Below, one piece after another: positions 1-6,913 of a stretch of 10,061 nt of DNA (position 1 is the first letter of the stretch; each line of letters starts with the position of its first letter). The stretch comes from Acidimicrobiia bacterium. GTDB lineage: Bacteria > Actinomycetota > Acidimicrobiia > Spongiisociales > ZC4RG35. The notes beneath the pieces were generated by a model, which saw only the letters and a list, made by a program, of their open reading frames with translations, was not told where the DNA came from and made no database searches. The stretch covers positions 1 to 10,061 of the forward strand of contig JAICND010000019.1 of the NCBI GenBank assembly GCA_025929005.1, read 5' to 3'. A program made the position numbers and the translations under genes.

Positions 1-624
1 CAGATCGAGGATTCGTTCAACAACGGCATCGACCTCGAGCCCGGTGGTATCGAGGTGCAAGGCATCGAACGCGGGCTGTTGGGGAGACACCGCCCTGCCC
101 GCGTCCGCCTGATCTCGCCGGGCCAGGTCCGCCTCGACAACCTGGAGATCGCTCCCGATCTCCGCCGCCCGGCGCCGAGCCCTTTCGGCCGGACTGGCCT
201 CAAGCCACACTTTTAGATGCGCCGCCGGGAAGACCACGGTCCCGATGTCGCGGCCCTCCACCACCGTGTTGACGCCACCTTTGCCTGCTACCCACTTGCG
301 CTGCTCTCGCACCAGCAGCCGCCGCAGCTCCGGATGAGAGGACACTGCACTTACCGCCGCAGTGACCTCGGCGGACCGGATGGCGGTCGATACGTTCTCG
401 CTGTCCAGCAGCATCTGTCCGTCCTTCTGGTCGAAGCGGCGACCAGTGACAGCTCCCATGACCGCTTCCTCATCCTCGGGGTCGGCCCCGGCCCGCAGCG
501 CAGCAAGCGTTGCCGCCCGGTAAAACGCCCCCGTGTCGAGATGATTCCACCCGAGACGCTCCGCCAGTCGCCGACTCACCGTCGACTTGCCCGAACCACC
601 CGGCCCATCAATGGCGATGATCAC
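1..624 (-). CDS. cmk: Cytidylate kinase, 3' end cut off by the window
   Basis: Cytidylate kinase phosphorylates CMP and dCMP with ATP in the cytoplasm, supplying CDP for RNA, DNA and lipid precursors. The 208 residues visible start with the P-loop GPGGSGKS at residues 7-14. LDTGAFYRA at 29-37 is the family's nucleoside-binding LDTGxxYR segment, EGRDIGTVVFP at 123-133 holds the conserved RDIG, and RRDQADAGR at 169-177 is the LID-type arginine region. The family is usually 220-230 residues, so perhaps 10-20 residues are missing at the left edge. The GTG start at 622-624 is chosen because the protein begins just before the P-loop, as in the family, and because it overlaps the aroA stop in a 4-base GTGA. 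There is no Shine-Dalgarno sequence, so translation probably depends on ribosomes finishing aroA. Identity is near certain; only the C-terminus is unseen. Confidence 0.96.
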   Translation of the reverse strand, partial: MIIAIDGPGGSGKSTVSRRLAERLGWNHLDTGAFYRAATLAALRAGADPEDEEAVMGAVTGRRFDQKDGQMLLDSENVSTAIRSAEVTAAVSAVSSHPELRRLLVREQRKWVAGKGGVNTVVEGRDIGTVVFPAAHLKVWLEASPAERARRRAAEIGSDLQVVEADLARRDQADAGRAVSPQQPAFDALHLDTTGLEVDAVVERILDL

Positions 625-1886
625 AGACGAGCTAGAACGTCAAAATATGTCGGCCATGTTTTGGCGACGCAATCAGGCCCGTCGATGACGATTCCTGATT
701 GACGCAAGCCCACGAGAGCGAACGCCATGGCGATTCGATGATCTCGGTAGGTCTTCACGAGGGTGGGGACCAAAGAGCCGGGTTGTATCACGAGGTCGTC
801 GCCTTCGACCCGTGCTTTACCTCCAACCCTGGTCAGCTCCACTTCCAGCGCCGTCAGACGATCGCTTTCCTTGAGTCGAAGATTGCCGATGTTGCGGATC
901 CTGCTTTCGCCGTCCGCAAAGAGACAGGCAACCGCCGCCACCACAGCCGCATCCGGAGCGCCATTCATGTCGACATCGATCGCTTTCAATCCCTCTTCAG
1001 GACCACTAAGGACGATCCGGTGAGGGTGGCGGGTGACAGTGCAACCCATGGCCTTCAGCACAGGCAGCAAGGCCAAGTCAGGTTGGGTCGAAGTTTCCGG
1101 AATGCCGTCGATCGCCACAATGCCGCCAGTGATTGCAGCGGCCACCAGCGGATAGACGGCTGCACTGGCATCGGCCTCGACTTCGAAGTGGGCTGACCTG
1201 TAGCCGGTGGCCGCCACGCGGAAGCTGTCGCCAGCATCCTCGACTTCCGCTCCGAACGCCGTCATCACCTCAAGCGTTGAGATGAGGTAAGGGCGCGATA
1301 CAGGCGGAGCTGTCATAACCACCTCGGTATCGGTGGCTGCCATGGGGGCGACTAGGAGAAGGGCGCTGACGAACTGACTGGAACGAGAGGGATCAACTTC
1401 CACCCGGCCCCCCTTCAAGCCACCACCCCCAACCGTTATGGGCAGGTGGCCTGATTGGTGCGTGACCTTCACACCCATGCTTTCCAGAGCGACCACCAGC
1501 TCTTCCATCGGGCGCAGGCGCAGCCGGCCCCTTCCATCGATGGTCACGGCTCGTGGTGCCAGTACCGCCACTGCTGTCAGAAAACGTGCGACCGTGCCCG
1601 CTTCGCCGGCATCGACTTCGCCTACCGGTGCTAGGAGCTGGCCGCCGCCGCCCAGCACGAGCCACGGGTTGTCGTTGTCATCGATGGAAACACCGAGCGA
1701 TCGCAGACCTTGGCGCATCGCCTGGGTGTCGTCGGCTTCGAGAGGATCGTGAATTCGGCTCACACCTCTCGCCAGCGAGGCTGTCACCAGTGCCCGGTTG
1801 GTCAGGCTCTTGGATCCAGGTGGGCGGACGACTGCAGACACTGGGCCTGCGCGCACTGCCACTTCCAGCTGAGGAGGAAGGTCCAC
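621..1886 (-). CDS. aroA: 3-phosphoshikimate 1-carboxyvinyltransferase (EPSP synthase)
   Basis: EPSP synthase joins shikimate-3-phosphate and phosphoenolpyruvate in the sixth step of the shikimate pathway to aromatic amino acids. The 421 residues match the usual length of about 420-450. Visible family motifs are GSKSLTNR at 24-31 (substrate-binding Lys26, Ser27, Arg31), GEAGTVARF at 94-102 (PEP loop), SSQF at 169-172, PD at 311-312 (Asp312 aligns with the catalytic Asp of the family), LKESDRL at 338-344, DHRIAMA at 382-388, and Lys409 near the end. The SSQF signature points to the class I side of the family. The PEP loop has Glu where E. coli has Asn and Phe where E. coli has Pro, which resembles the actinobacterial form as I remember it. 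The GTG start at 1884-1886 lies 9 bases after the rluB stop; no good Shine-Dalgarno sequence is visible and a slightly later GTG is possible. Confidence 0.96.
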   Translation of the reverse strand: MDLPPQLEVAVRAGPVSAVVRPPGSKSLTNRALVTASLARGVSRIHDPLEADDTQAMRQGLRSLGVSIDDNDNPWLVLGGGGQLLAPVGEVDAGEAGTVARFLTAVAVLAPRAVTIDGRGRLRLRPMEELVVALESMGVKVTHQSGHLPITVGGGGLKGGRVEVDPSRSSQFVSALLLVAPMAATDTEVVMTAPPVSRPYLISTLEVMTAFGAEVEDAGDSFRVAATGYRSAHFEVEADASAAVYPLVAAAITGGIVAIDGIPETSTQPDLALLPVLKAMGCTVTRHPHRIVLSGPEEGLKAIDVDMNGAPDAAVVAAVACLFADGESRIRNIGNLRLKESDRLTALEVELTRVGGKARVEGDDLVIQPGSLVPTLVKTYRDHRIAMAFALVGLRQSGIVIDGPDCVAKTWPTYFDVLARL

Positions 1887-1895
1887 GATGACAGG

Positions 1896-2642
1896 TTACG
1901 CAGAGGGGGGCGGCGGCTCGGCGGCTCTGTAGAGGGCAGAAACCTCGGTCGGGCTGAGCTGGCGCCACTTGCCGGGTCTGAGTTTCGGGTCCGTCAATGG
2001 TCCGATGGCGGTACGTACCAGCCGGAGTACCGGATACCCGACGGCTGCCAGCATTCGGCGCACCTCGCGGTTGCGACCCTCGGCCAGGATCAACTCCACC
2101 AGGCTGCGATCACCAACCCCTCCCACGATCCGTACTCGCAGAGCCCGGGCGTCCCCGTCATCGAGTTCTACCCCGGATTTCAAACTTGCCAAGGCTTTTT
2201 TGGTCGGCTTGCCGGTGACCTCGGCTAGATAAGTCTTAGTGACCGCGTAGCGCGGATGGGTGACCCGCAATGTGAGCTCACCGTCGTTGGAGAGGAGGAT
2301 CAGCCCCTCGCTGTCGATGTCGAGCCGACCCACCGGGACAACCCTTGGGAGCTCGGGGACGAAACTGGTTACGGTCGGCCGGCCTTCGGGATCGTCAGCA
2401 GTGGAGACGACTCCCTGCGGTTTGAAGAGGAGGTAGGTGACCCGGTCTGGAGCGATCGGCAACGGCACTCCGTCAACCTCGACTCGCTGACGGTTCGGAT
2501 CGACCCGATCACCCAGCTTGGCCAGCCGGCCATCGATGGTCACTCGACCCGCTGCGATGAGACTCTCGGCGGCTCGCCTCGACATCAACCCGGCCGCCGA
2601 AATAGCCTTTTGCAGTCGTTGCGGTGCCGGCGGCTGAATCAT
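1896..2642 (-). CDS. rluB: RluB/RsuA-family rRNA pseudouridine synthase
   Basis: This family isomerises a specific uridine in ribosomal RNA to pseudouridine. The 248-residue protein has an N-terminal S4 RNA-binding domain (about residues 7-54, containing SRRAAESLIAAGRVTIDG) followed by the catalytic domain. GRLDIDSEGLILLSNDG at 105-121 is the RsuA/RluB/RluE/RluF signature, with Asp108 the expected catalytic aspartate, and EGRNREVRRM lies near residues 188-197. Neighbours scpA and scpB upstream and cmk downstream are those of the actinobacterial RluB-type gene, which suggests 23S rRNA as the target; choosing between RluB and RsuA is inference. The ATG start overlaps the scpB stop in a 4-base ATGA, which fixes the start. 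The C-terminal tail is proline-rich (AEPPPPSA). The family assignment is secure; the modified nucleotide cannot be read from the sequence. Confidence 0.94.
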   Translation of the reverse strand: MIQPPAPQRLQKAISAAGLMSRRAAESLIAAGRVTIDGRLAKLGDRVDPNRQRVEVDGVPLPIAPDRVTYLLFKPQGVVSTADDPEGRPTVTSFVPELPRVVPVGRLDIDSEGLILLSNDGELTLRVTHPRYAVTKTYLAEVTGKPTKKALASLKSGVELDDGDARALRVRIVGGVGDRSLVELILAEGRNREVRRMLAAVGYPVLRLVRTAIGPLTDPKLRPGKWRQLSPTEVSALYRAAEPPPPSA

Positions 2643-3199
2643 CCGCCCGGCCGAAATGTCTCCTCAAGCGCCTCCACTACTTCCGCCGGAGGCACGTAGT
2701 CTGCGAGAGGAGGTAGCTCCGACATCTGGTTGATCCCAAGCTTTTCCATGAACAGCCCGGTGGTCCTGTAGACGGCCGGGTTGCCCGGACCCGGAAGCCG
2801 TCCTGCCTCTTCCACAAGCCCCAGTCGTTCGAGGGTGTGAATCGCTGAGTCGGAGTCGACTCCGCGTATCTCAGCGATTTGGCCTCGTGAGACGGGTTGG
2901 CGGTAGGCGATCACTGCCAAGGTTTCGAGGGAGGCAGCTGAAATCTTGCGCGCCGTTGCCGATGAGGAGAATCGCTCGAGATAGGGATAGGCCTCCGGAT
3001 GGGAGTGAAGCCGGACCCCGCCGGCAGCGTGGCGGAGGACAAGGCCGCTCCCCCGTTGGGCGAGATCGTTGCCGAGCCGATCAAGCTCCTCGCCTACCTG
3101 TTCTCGAGAGATCTCGAGTACCTCTGCCAGCTCTTCGACCGGTACTGGGGCTTCGGTCACGAAGAGGATCGCCTCCAGTGCCGCCTGCAACGAGATCAC
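2639..3199 (-). CDS. scpB: Segregation and condensation protein B
   Basis: ScpB forms a dimer that binds ScpA and the SMC ATPase to make the bacterial condensin that compacts and helps separate chromosomes. The 186 residues contain the two winged-helix regions typical of the family. The first begins LQAALEAILFVTEAPVP near residue 4. The second contains SLETLAVIAYRQPVSR at about 90-105, followed by the family's RGVDSDSAIHTLERLGLVEE and the PGNPAVYRTT strand. A longer reading from 3259 exists, but its extra N-terminal residues do not resemble ScpB and lie inside scpA. The GTG at 3197-3199 puts the start directly before the conserved region and overlaps the scpA stop by 4 bases (GTGA), so I chose it. 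Overlap with scpA upstream and rluB downstream implies coupled translation, which would help keep the partner subunits in balance. Confidence 0.95.
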   Translation of the reverse strand: MISLQAALEAILFVTEAPVPVEELAEVLEISREQVGEELDRLGNDLAQRGSGLVLRHAAGGVRLHSHPEAYPYLERFSSSATARKISAASLETLAVIAYRQPVSRGQIAEIRGVDSDSAIHTLERLGLVEEAGRLPGPGNPAVYRTTGLFMEKLGINQMSELPPLADYVPPAEVVEALEETFRPGG

Positions 3200-3948
3200 T
3201 TGAAGCTCTCTGCAGCGGTCGGGTCGAGGCGCATCCGGACGGAGATAGGAGCCAGCCAATCTCGTTGCTCGACTTCGATCATGCCCCAGCGGACCAGTTC
3301 GAGCAGCGCCAGAAAGAAGGCGGCGACCTCAACGGGCCGATTGCAGTGCGCTACCAGGTCATCGAAGGTAGACACCGCAGCCTGTTCTACTCGCGACGAG
3401 ATTTCCGCTATGGCCGCTTCGATCGAGGGGAGGTCGAGATCGAGATGGTCGAGATCCGGTTCTGCCACTGCCCTGGCGAACACCCGCCCCGCCACCTGCG
3501 CCAAACCCCTGGAATCGACGGGCAGTTCCACCATGGGGGGCGGAGTCGTAAGTGTTTGATCCATTCCGGATATCCGAGGCACCGTCCGGCCGGTCTCCTG
3601 CATGCGGCGCAGAAGCACGGCCGCCACATCCTTGAACGTCACGCACATCAAGAGCCTTGAAAGGAGCCGATCGCGCTCCTCCATCAAGGCAAGCTCCTCG
3701 TCGATGTCGACATCGGTCCGCGACGGCAGGAGCCGGTGCGCTTTGAGCTGGATGAGAGTGGCGGCGATAAGCAGGAACTCGCTGGTCACATCGAGATCCA
3801 GTTGACGCATCTCGTCGAGATAGCCGAGATACTCGGTGACCAAATCGGTGAGGTTGAGGGCGGCGATGTCAACCTGATGGCGATTGATCAGCGAGAGCAG
3901 GAGGTCTAAGGGGCCCTCAAAGACGGTGGTGGTGACGTGGTAACTCAT
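3196..3948 (-). CDS. scpA: Segregation and condensation protein A
   Basis: ScpA is the kleisin subunit that bridges the SMC heads and recruits ScpB in bacterial condensin. The 250-residue length is typical. The N-terminal signature FEGPLDLLLSLI at 9-20 is followed by the helical region with DVTSEFLLIAATLIQLKAHRLLP (SMC neck-binding side) and an acidic stretch VDIDEELALMEE. The C-terminal winged helix (about residues 185-245) contains RPVEVAAFFLALLELVRWG and the QRDWLAPISV strand. The ATG at 3946-3948 is the family's normal position, a few residues before FEGP, and no alternative is sensible. Unlike its neighbours, this gene neither overlaps nor closely follows the gene upstream. It lies 91 bases from the HD-domain gene, has no Shine-Dalgarno sequence, and a 7-base repeat array runs to within 2 bases of its start codon. 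Its expression may therefore be controlled separately. Confidence 0.96.
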   Translation of the reverse strand: MSYHVTTTVFEGPLDLLLSLINRHQVDIAALNLTDLVTEYLGYLDEMRQLDLDVTSEFLLIAATLIQLKAHRLLPSRTDVDIDEELALMEERDRLLSRLLMCVTFKDVAAVLLRRMQETGRTVPRISGMDQTLTTPPPMVELPVDSRGLAQVAGRVFARAVAEPDLDHLDLDLPSIEAAIAEISSRVEQAAVSTFDDLVAHCNRPVEVAAFFLALLELVRWGMIEVEQRDWLAPISVRMRLDPTAAESFK

Positions 3949-3950
3949 GG

Positions 3951-3985
3951 GACGTGAGGCGTGAGACGTGCGACGCGAGAAGGAG
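3951..3985. repeat. Imperfect 7-base tandem repeat before scpA
   Basis: Plus-strand sequence from 3951 reads as consecutive 7-base units GACGTGA, GGCGTGA, GACGTGC and GACGCGA, followed by a badly decayed GAAGGAG. Each of the first four units is within one or two substitutions of GACGTGA. The array ends 2 bases from the scpA start codon and occupies its expected ribosome-binding region. The unit pattern is seen directly; the origin (slippage array or remnant of a small repeat element) is unknown. Confidence 0.7.
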
Positions 3986-4044
3986 TCTGCCGCGCACGCC
4001 CCCGTAAGGCAACGACCTGGGTCTTTTCTGACTCACGCCTCACG
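3953..4044. repeat. 13-base perfect inverted repeat between the HD gene and scpA
   Basis: CGTGAGGCGTGAG at 3953-3965 is exactly complementary to CTCACGCCTCACG at 4032-4044, with 66 bases between them. A second, 6-base pair (CGTGCG at 3967-3972 with CGCACG at 3993-3998) is nested inside. The outer right arm contains the stop codon of the HD-domain gene (4040-4042). The left arm ends 4 bases before the scpA start codon. No run of T follows either arm on either strand, so it is not a standard intrinsic terminator. In the transcript it could fold into a stem that hides the scpA start region, or it may simply be two opposite copies of a dispersed repeat. Confidence 0.7.
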
Positions 4045-4534
4045 ATTTGGTTCGAGCTCGATCCGCCGTTTGTAGCAAATCCCAGTCCCCTGCAGGTATC
4101 GACGGGGGTCTCTCCGCGTGGTGATGGCGGGCGAAGTCGCTCACGAGGGCCTCGACCCCCATCCCTTCGAGTTCGCGGGCACCGATGTCACCATGCTGTA
4201 CGTAGAGATAGGCCCGGCCTTTGGTCCTGCCTCCCAGCTTCGACCATCCGGTCACGACGCTGCGGCCGATCGGGCCCAAGCGAGCATGTCGTTTCCCAAG
4301 GTCGTGAAGCAGGGCCGATCTGACCAGATCCTCCCGATAGGGCTGGCGGGTTGCCACAAATCGTGCGCAACTCAGTCCATGCCTCTGATCAGCCACCGAC
4401 TGGTCGAAAAACGCTTCAACCTCTGGGGGTCGAAGCCACTCCCTGACCTCAATTTCCTCATCGCCTGTCAGTGGTCGGGAAGTCAGAACATCAAGCAGCC
4501 GGGCGGCCAGGTGACGCCAGCTGGATTGTCCCAT
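4040..4534 (-). CDS. Small HD-domain protein, putative phosphohydrolase
   Basis: This 164-residue protein carries an HD-type metal-binding pattern: His52 (RHGLSCARF), His77-Asp78 (SALLHDLGKRH), His114 (VQHGDIGARELEGMG), a histidine cluster at 137-139 (ARHHH) and Asp158 (TADRARTKS). Such proteins are usually metal-dependent phosphatases or phosphodiesterases on nucleotides, but the substrate cannot be read here. The N-terminal 45 residues are an unassigned helical-looking segment. The ATG at 4532-4534 is preferred over a longer reading from 4645, because the extra part would overlap the DksA/TraR gene and looks non-coding. This start leaves a 17-base gap, with no clear Shine-Dalgarno sequence. 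The last codons and the TGA stop lie inside one arm of the inverted repeat, so the C-terminus may have been altered by it. Gene identity as HD superfamily is likely; the exact function is unknown. Confidence 0.8.
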   Translation of the reverse strand: MGQSSWRHLAARLLDVLTSRPLTGDEEIEVREWLRPPEVEAFFDQSVADQRHGLSCARFVATRQPYREDLVRSALLHDLGKRHARLGPIGRSVVTGWSKLGGRTKGRAYLYVQHGDIGARELEGMGVEALVSDFARHHHAERPPSIPAGDWDLLQTADRARTKS

Positions 4535-4551
4535 CGGTTGAGGCCGCGCGG

Positions 4552-4899
4552 TCAGGAGCGCTTCGACTTGCAGTCGACGCAATAAACCGACTCGGGGCGA
4601 GCTTCCATCCTCGCCGCCGGAATCTCCTTGCCGCAGTTGGCACAAATGCCGTAGCCACCATTGGCGATACGGGCCAGGGCGGCCTCCACCCCGTCGAGCT
4701 GACCTTTGAGCGTCTCCACCAACCCGAGGACCTCTGTCCTTTCGGCGGTGGCCGCTCCGGCGTCGGCAAAGCCGTCACCAAACACCATGTCAGAGCGCAA
4801 GTCACCATCTTCTTCGGAGCCCAGCTCGGAGAGCTGGCGAATGAGACGAACCTTGGCTTGTTCTAGCTGGGTGCGTGCGGATTCAAGATCGATAGTCAT
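4552..4899 (-). CDS. DksA/TraR-family zinc-finger protein
   Basis: The protein has 115 residues. The N-terminal half (about residues 3-75) is helical and coiled-coil-like, and a C4 zinc finger follows with Cys86, Cys89, Cys107 and Cys110 (ICANCGKEIPAARMEARP, then YCVDCK). This is the DksA/TraR arrangement. Known members insert the coiled coil into the RNA polymerase secondary channel and alter initiation, in some bacteria together with ppGpp. The coiled-coil turn carries DGFADAGAA at 42-50, with acidic residues in place of the DxxDxA tip of E. coli DksA, so the same mode of action is plausible but unproven. The ATG start overlaps the recombinase stop in an ATGA, so it is translated from the same message. 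It is shorter than E. coli DksA (151 residues), like many actinobacterial TraR-type proteins. Confidence 0.9.
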   Translation of the reverse strand: MTIDLESARTQLEQAKVRLIRQLSELGSEEDGDLRSDMVFGDGFADAGAATAERTEVLGLVETLKGQLDGVEAALARIANGGYGICANCGKEIPAARMEARPESVYCVDCKSKRS

Positions 4900-5795
4900 C
4901 GGCTTCTCGGGTGGGACTCGAAAAAGATCTCGACCAGATGTTGAGGGGAAACCCTCGTGTAAACCTGGGTTGTGGATATCTTAGCGTGCCCCAGCAGCAC
5001 CTGAACGGAGCGAAGGTCGGCCCCGGCCTCGACCATGTGAGTGGCGGCAGAATGGCGCAGGGTGTGTGGTGACACTGCGGCTGGGTCAATCCCCACACGA
5101 GCGGCGTGGGCGCGCACGATCCGGAAGGCCGACTGACGGCTCAGCCGTCGCCCGCGCAGATTGAGGAAGACGGCGTCTCGATCCACGGAATCGGGGCGCC
5201 GGACCCCTGCCGCCAGACGCGAACGATCAGGGAGCCAATGCGTGATGGCGTCAACCGTCGCCCCACCCAGGGGCACCTGGCGTTGCCGGTTACCTTTACC
5301 CGTCAGGAGTACCGTCCTCTCATCCAGGTCGAGGTCCCCGAGAGCCAGTTCAACGGCCTCCGAGACCCTTGCCGCGGTGCCATAGAGGAATTCGAGCAGC
5401 GCCCGGTCGCGGCGACCAGCCACCGTAGATAAGTCAGGCGCCTCCACCAGTGCAATCGTTTGATGAACCGCCAGGGCCTTAGGAAACGGGTCAGCGCGGC
5501 GTACTGCCGGGAGGAGCCGGGTGGGGTCGGTCTCGCTTCGGCCTTCGGTCACCAGAAACCTGTGGAGACCCTTCACGGCTGCCAACTTGCGTGCAATCGT
5601 GGCCGGAGCCAGGCCCCGCTCGGTGAGCACACCCGCATACCGGTCGACATCAGAAGGTTGCGGGTCGATTCCCCCCAAAAACGACACGTAATCCTCAAGA
5701 TCGCGTCGATAAGCCAACACTGTGTTGTTGGCTAGGCCCCGATCAACGACCAGGGTCGATAGGTACTCATTGAGACCATCGACCAGGTCGCTCAC
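4896..5795 (-). CDS. xerD: XerC/XerD-type tyrosine recombinase
   Basis: Xer recombinases resolve chromosome dimers at the dif site before cell division. The 299 residues match the family. A SAM-like N-terminal core-binding domain covers residues 3-85 and contains LANNTVLAYRRDLEDYVSFL. The catalytic domain has all six expected residues: Arg143 (AARVSE), Lys167 (GKGNRQR), His244 and Arg247 (SPHTLRHS), His270 (LLGHAKISTTQ) and the nucleophile Tyr279 (VYTRVSP). A complete catalytic set and a core-gene setting argue for the housekeeping enzyme rather than a phage integrase. Position upstream of scpA/scpB fits the actinobacterial gene usually called xerD, but XerC and XerD cannot be separated with certainty by eye. 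The GTG start overlaps the ald stop (GTGA), and the stop overlaps the start of the DksA/TraR gene (ATGA). Confidence 0.94.
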   Translation of the reverse strand: MSDLVDGLNEYLSTLVVDRGLANNTVLAYRRDLEDYVSFLGGIDPQPSDVDRYAGVLTERGLAPATIARKLAAVKGLHRFLVTEGRSETDPTRLLPAVRRADPFPKALAVHQTIALVEAPDLSTVAGRRDRALLEFLYGTAARVSEAVELALGDLDLDERTVLLTGKGNRQRQVPLGGATVDAITHWLPDRSRLAAGVRRPDSVDRDAVFLNLRGRRLSRQSAFRIVRAHAARVGIDPAAVSPHTLRHSAATHMVEAGADLRSVQVLLGHAKISTTQVYTRVSPQHLVEIFFESHPRSR

Positions 5796-6913
5796 CTGCC
5801 GGCCAGCGCCACCTCGGGGCTCATAAAGCCAACGCCGAGGCTGGCGGCGACGGCAGGGTGGGTGATCTGGTCGTCCACAACGTTCACACCACCGCCCAGC
5901 TCCGGGTGCTGGTCGATCGCCCCCGCAACGCCCTGGTCGGCCAACGCCAGGGCGTAGGGCAAGGTGGCGTTGGTGAGGGCGTATGTGGAGGTGTGCGGCA
6001 CGGCCCCCGGAATGTTGCCGACCGCGTAATGGAGTACGTCGTGTACGAAGTAGACAGGATTTTCGTGGGTCGTTTCCCGGCTGGTGGCAAAACAGCCCCC
6101 CTGGTCTATGGCCACGTCCACGAGGACCGCCCCACGTTTCATGGCCCTCACCATGTCCTCGGAGACGAGCTTGGGGGCGGCGGCGCCGGGAACCAGGACA
6201 GTCCCGATCACGAGGTCGGCATTGAGAACCTCGTTCTCGATGGTGAGCCGATTAGACGCTACCGTGACAAGCCGGCCTTGGTAGATCGAGTCAAGCCATC
6301 GCAACCTTGCCAGATCTCGATCGAGAACGACCACCTCGGCCTGCATCCCGACCGCGATGGCCGCCGCGTTGGCGCCGGCGATCCCTCCGCCGATCACCAC
6401 CACTCGGGCCGGGTGTACGCCGGTCACGCCTCCGAGCAGGACACCCCGTCCGCCCTGGCCCTTCTCCAGGAAGTAGGCGCCCGCCTGGGTCGCCATACGA
6501 CCGGTGATCTCGGACATAGGTGCCAGCAAGGGGAGGGTCCGGTCCGAGAGTTGCACGGTCTCATAGGCGACTGCAACCACCCCGCGTTCCATGAGCCCTT
6601 TGGCCAGGGCCGGGTAGGCAGCAAGGTGAAGGTAGGTGAACAACGTCTGGCCCTGACGCAACATGGCAACCTCGACTGCCTGCGGTTCTTTGACCTTGAG
6701 AATGAGTTCTGCGGTGGCGAAGACGTCGCTCGCCTCGTCGAGGATGGTGGCGCCTTGTTCGGCGTATTCGCTGTCATGGATGGTTGAGCCCTCACCGGCG
6801 TGTTTCTCAATGACAACCTGGTGGCCCCGGTCGACTAACTCGCGAACGCCGACCGGCGTGATGGCGACCCGATACTCAGCAGTTTTGATCTCGCGGGGAA
6901 TGCCGACGATCAC
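5792..6913 (-). CDS. ald: L-alanine dehydrogenase
   Basis: Alanine dehydrogenase interconverts L-alanine and pyruvate plus ammonia using NAD, linking amino-acid use to central carbon. The 373 residues match the family length of about 370. Catalytic and substrate residues stand at the standard numbers: Arg15 (AEYRVA), Lys75 (KVKEPQ), His96 (FTYLHLA) and Asp270 (DVAIDQGG). The NAD-binding fold carries GGGIAG at 175-180, and Asp198 (VLDRD) is the expected ribose-binding acid. The C-terminal part includes VHDVLHYAVGNIPGAVPHTS. The GTG start (6911-6913) overlaps the pyrG stop by 4 bases, and its own stop overlaps the recombinase GTG the same way, so it is translated within the operon rather than from its own promoter. 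I recall ald near pyrG and scpAB in Streptomyces, which supports the lineage call. Confidence 0.97.
   Translation of the reverse strand: MIVGIPREIKTAEYRVAITPVGVRELVDRGHQVVIEKHAGEGSTIHDSEYAEQGATILDEASDVFATAELILKVKEPQAVEVAMLRQGQTLFTYLHLAAYPALAKGLMERGVVAVAYETVQLSDRTLPLLAPMSEITGRMATQAGAYFLEKGQGGRGVLLGGVTGVHPARVVVIGGGIAGANAAAIAVGMQAEVVVLDRDLARLRWLDSIYQGRLVTVASNRLTIENEVLNADLVIGTVLVPGAAAPKLVSEDMVRAMKRGAVLVDVAIDQGGCFATSRETTHENPVYFVHDVLHYAVGNIPGAVPHTSTYALTNATLPYALALADQGVAGAIDQHPELGGGVNVVDDQITHPAVAASLGVGFMSPEVALAGR

Noticed and set aside
217..702. A plus-strand open frame at the left edge
   Set aside because: It is antisense to cytidylate kinase, which shows a P-loop and the other family motifs in the minus frame.
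2639..3259. A longer scpB beginning at 3259
   Set aside because: The extra 20 residues are unlike ScpB and lie within scpA. The GTG at 3199 overlaps the scpA stop in the same way as other junctions here.
3949..4039. The inverted repeat as an intrinsic transcription terminator
   Set aside because: The arms are 66 bases apart and no run of T follows on either strand. A terminator would also split the operon just before scpA without a clear new promoter.
4040..4645. A longer HD-domain gene beginning at 4645
   Set aside because: The extra 37 residues overlap the DksA/TraR zinc-finger coding region and look like its shadow. The ATG at 4534 gives a clean 17-base gap.
4896..5795. The tyrosine recombinase as a phage or integrative-element integrase
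   Set aside because: It is embedded by 4-base overlaps between core genes, has typical Xer length, and no tRNA, attachment site or other mobile genes are nearby.
5858..6787. A 309-codon plus-strand open frame opposite ald
   Set aside because: It is fully antisense to alanine dehydrogenase, which has every catalytic residue in place. The translation has no recognisable family features and is a by-product of GC-rich codon use.
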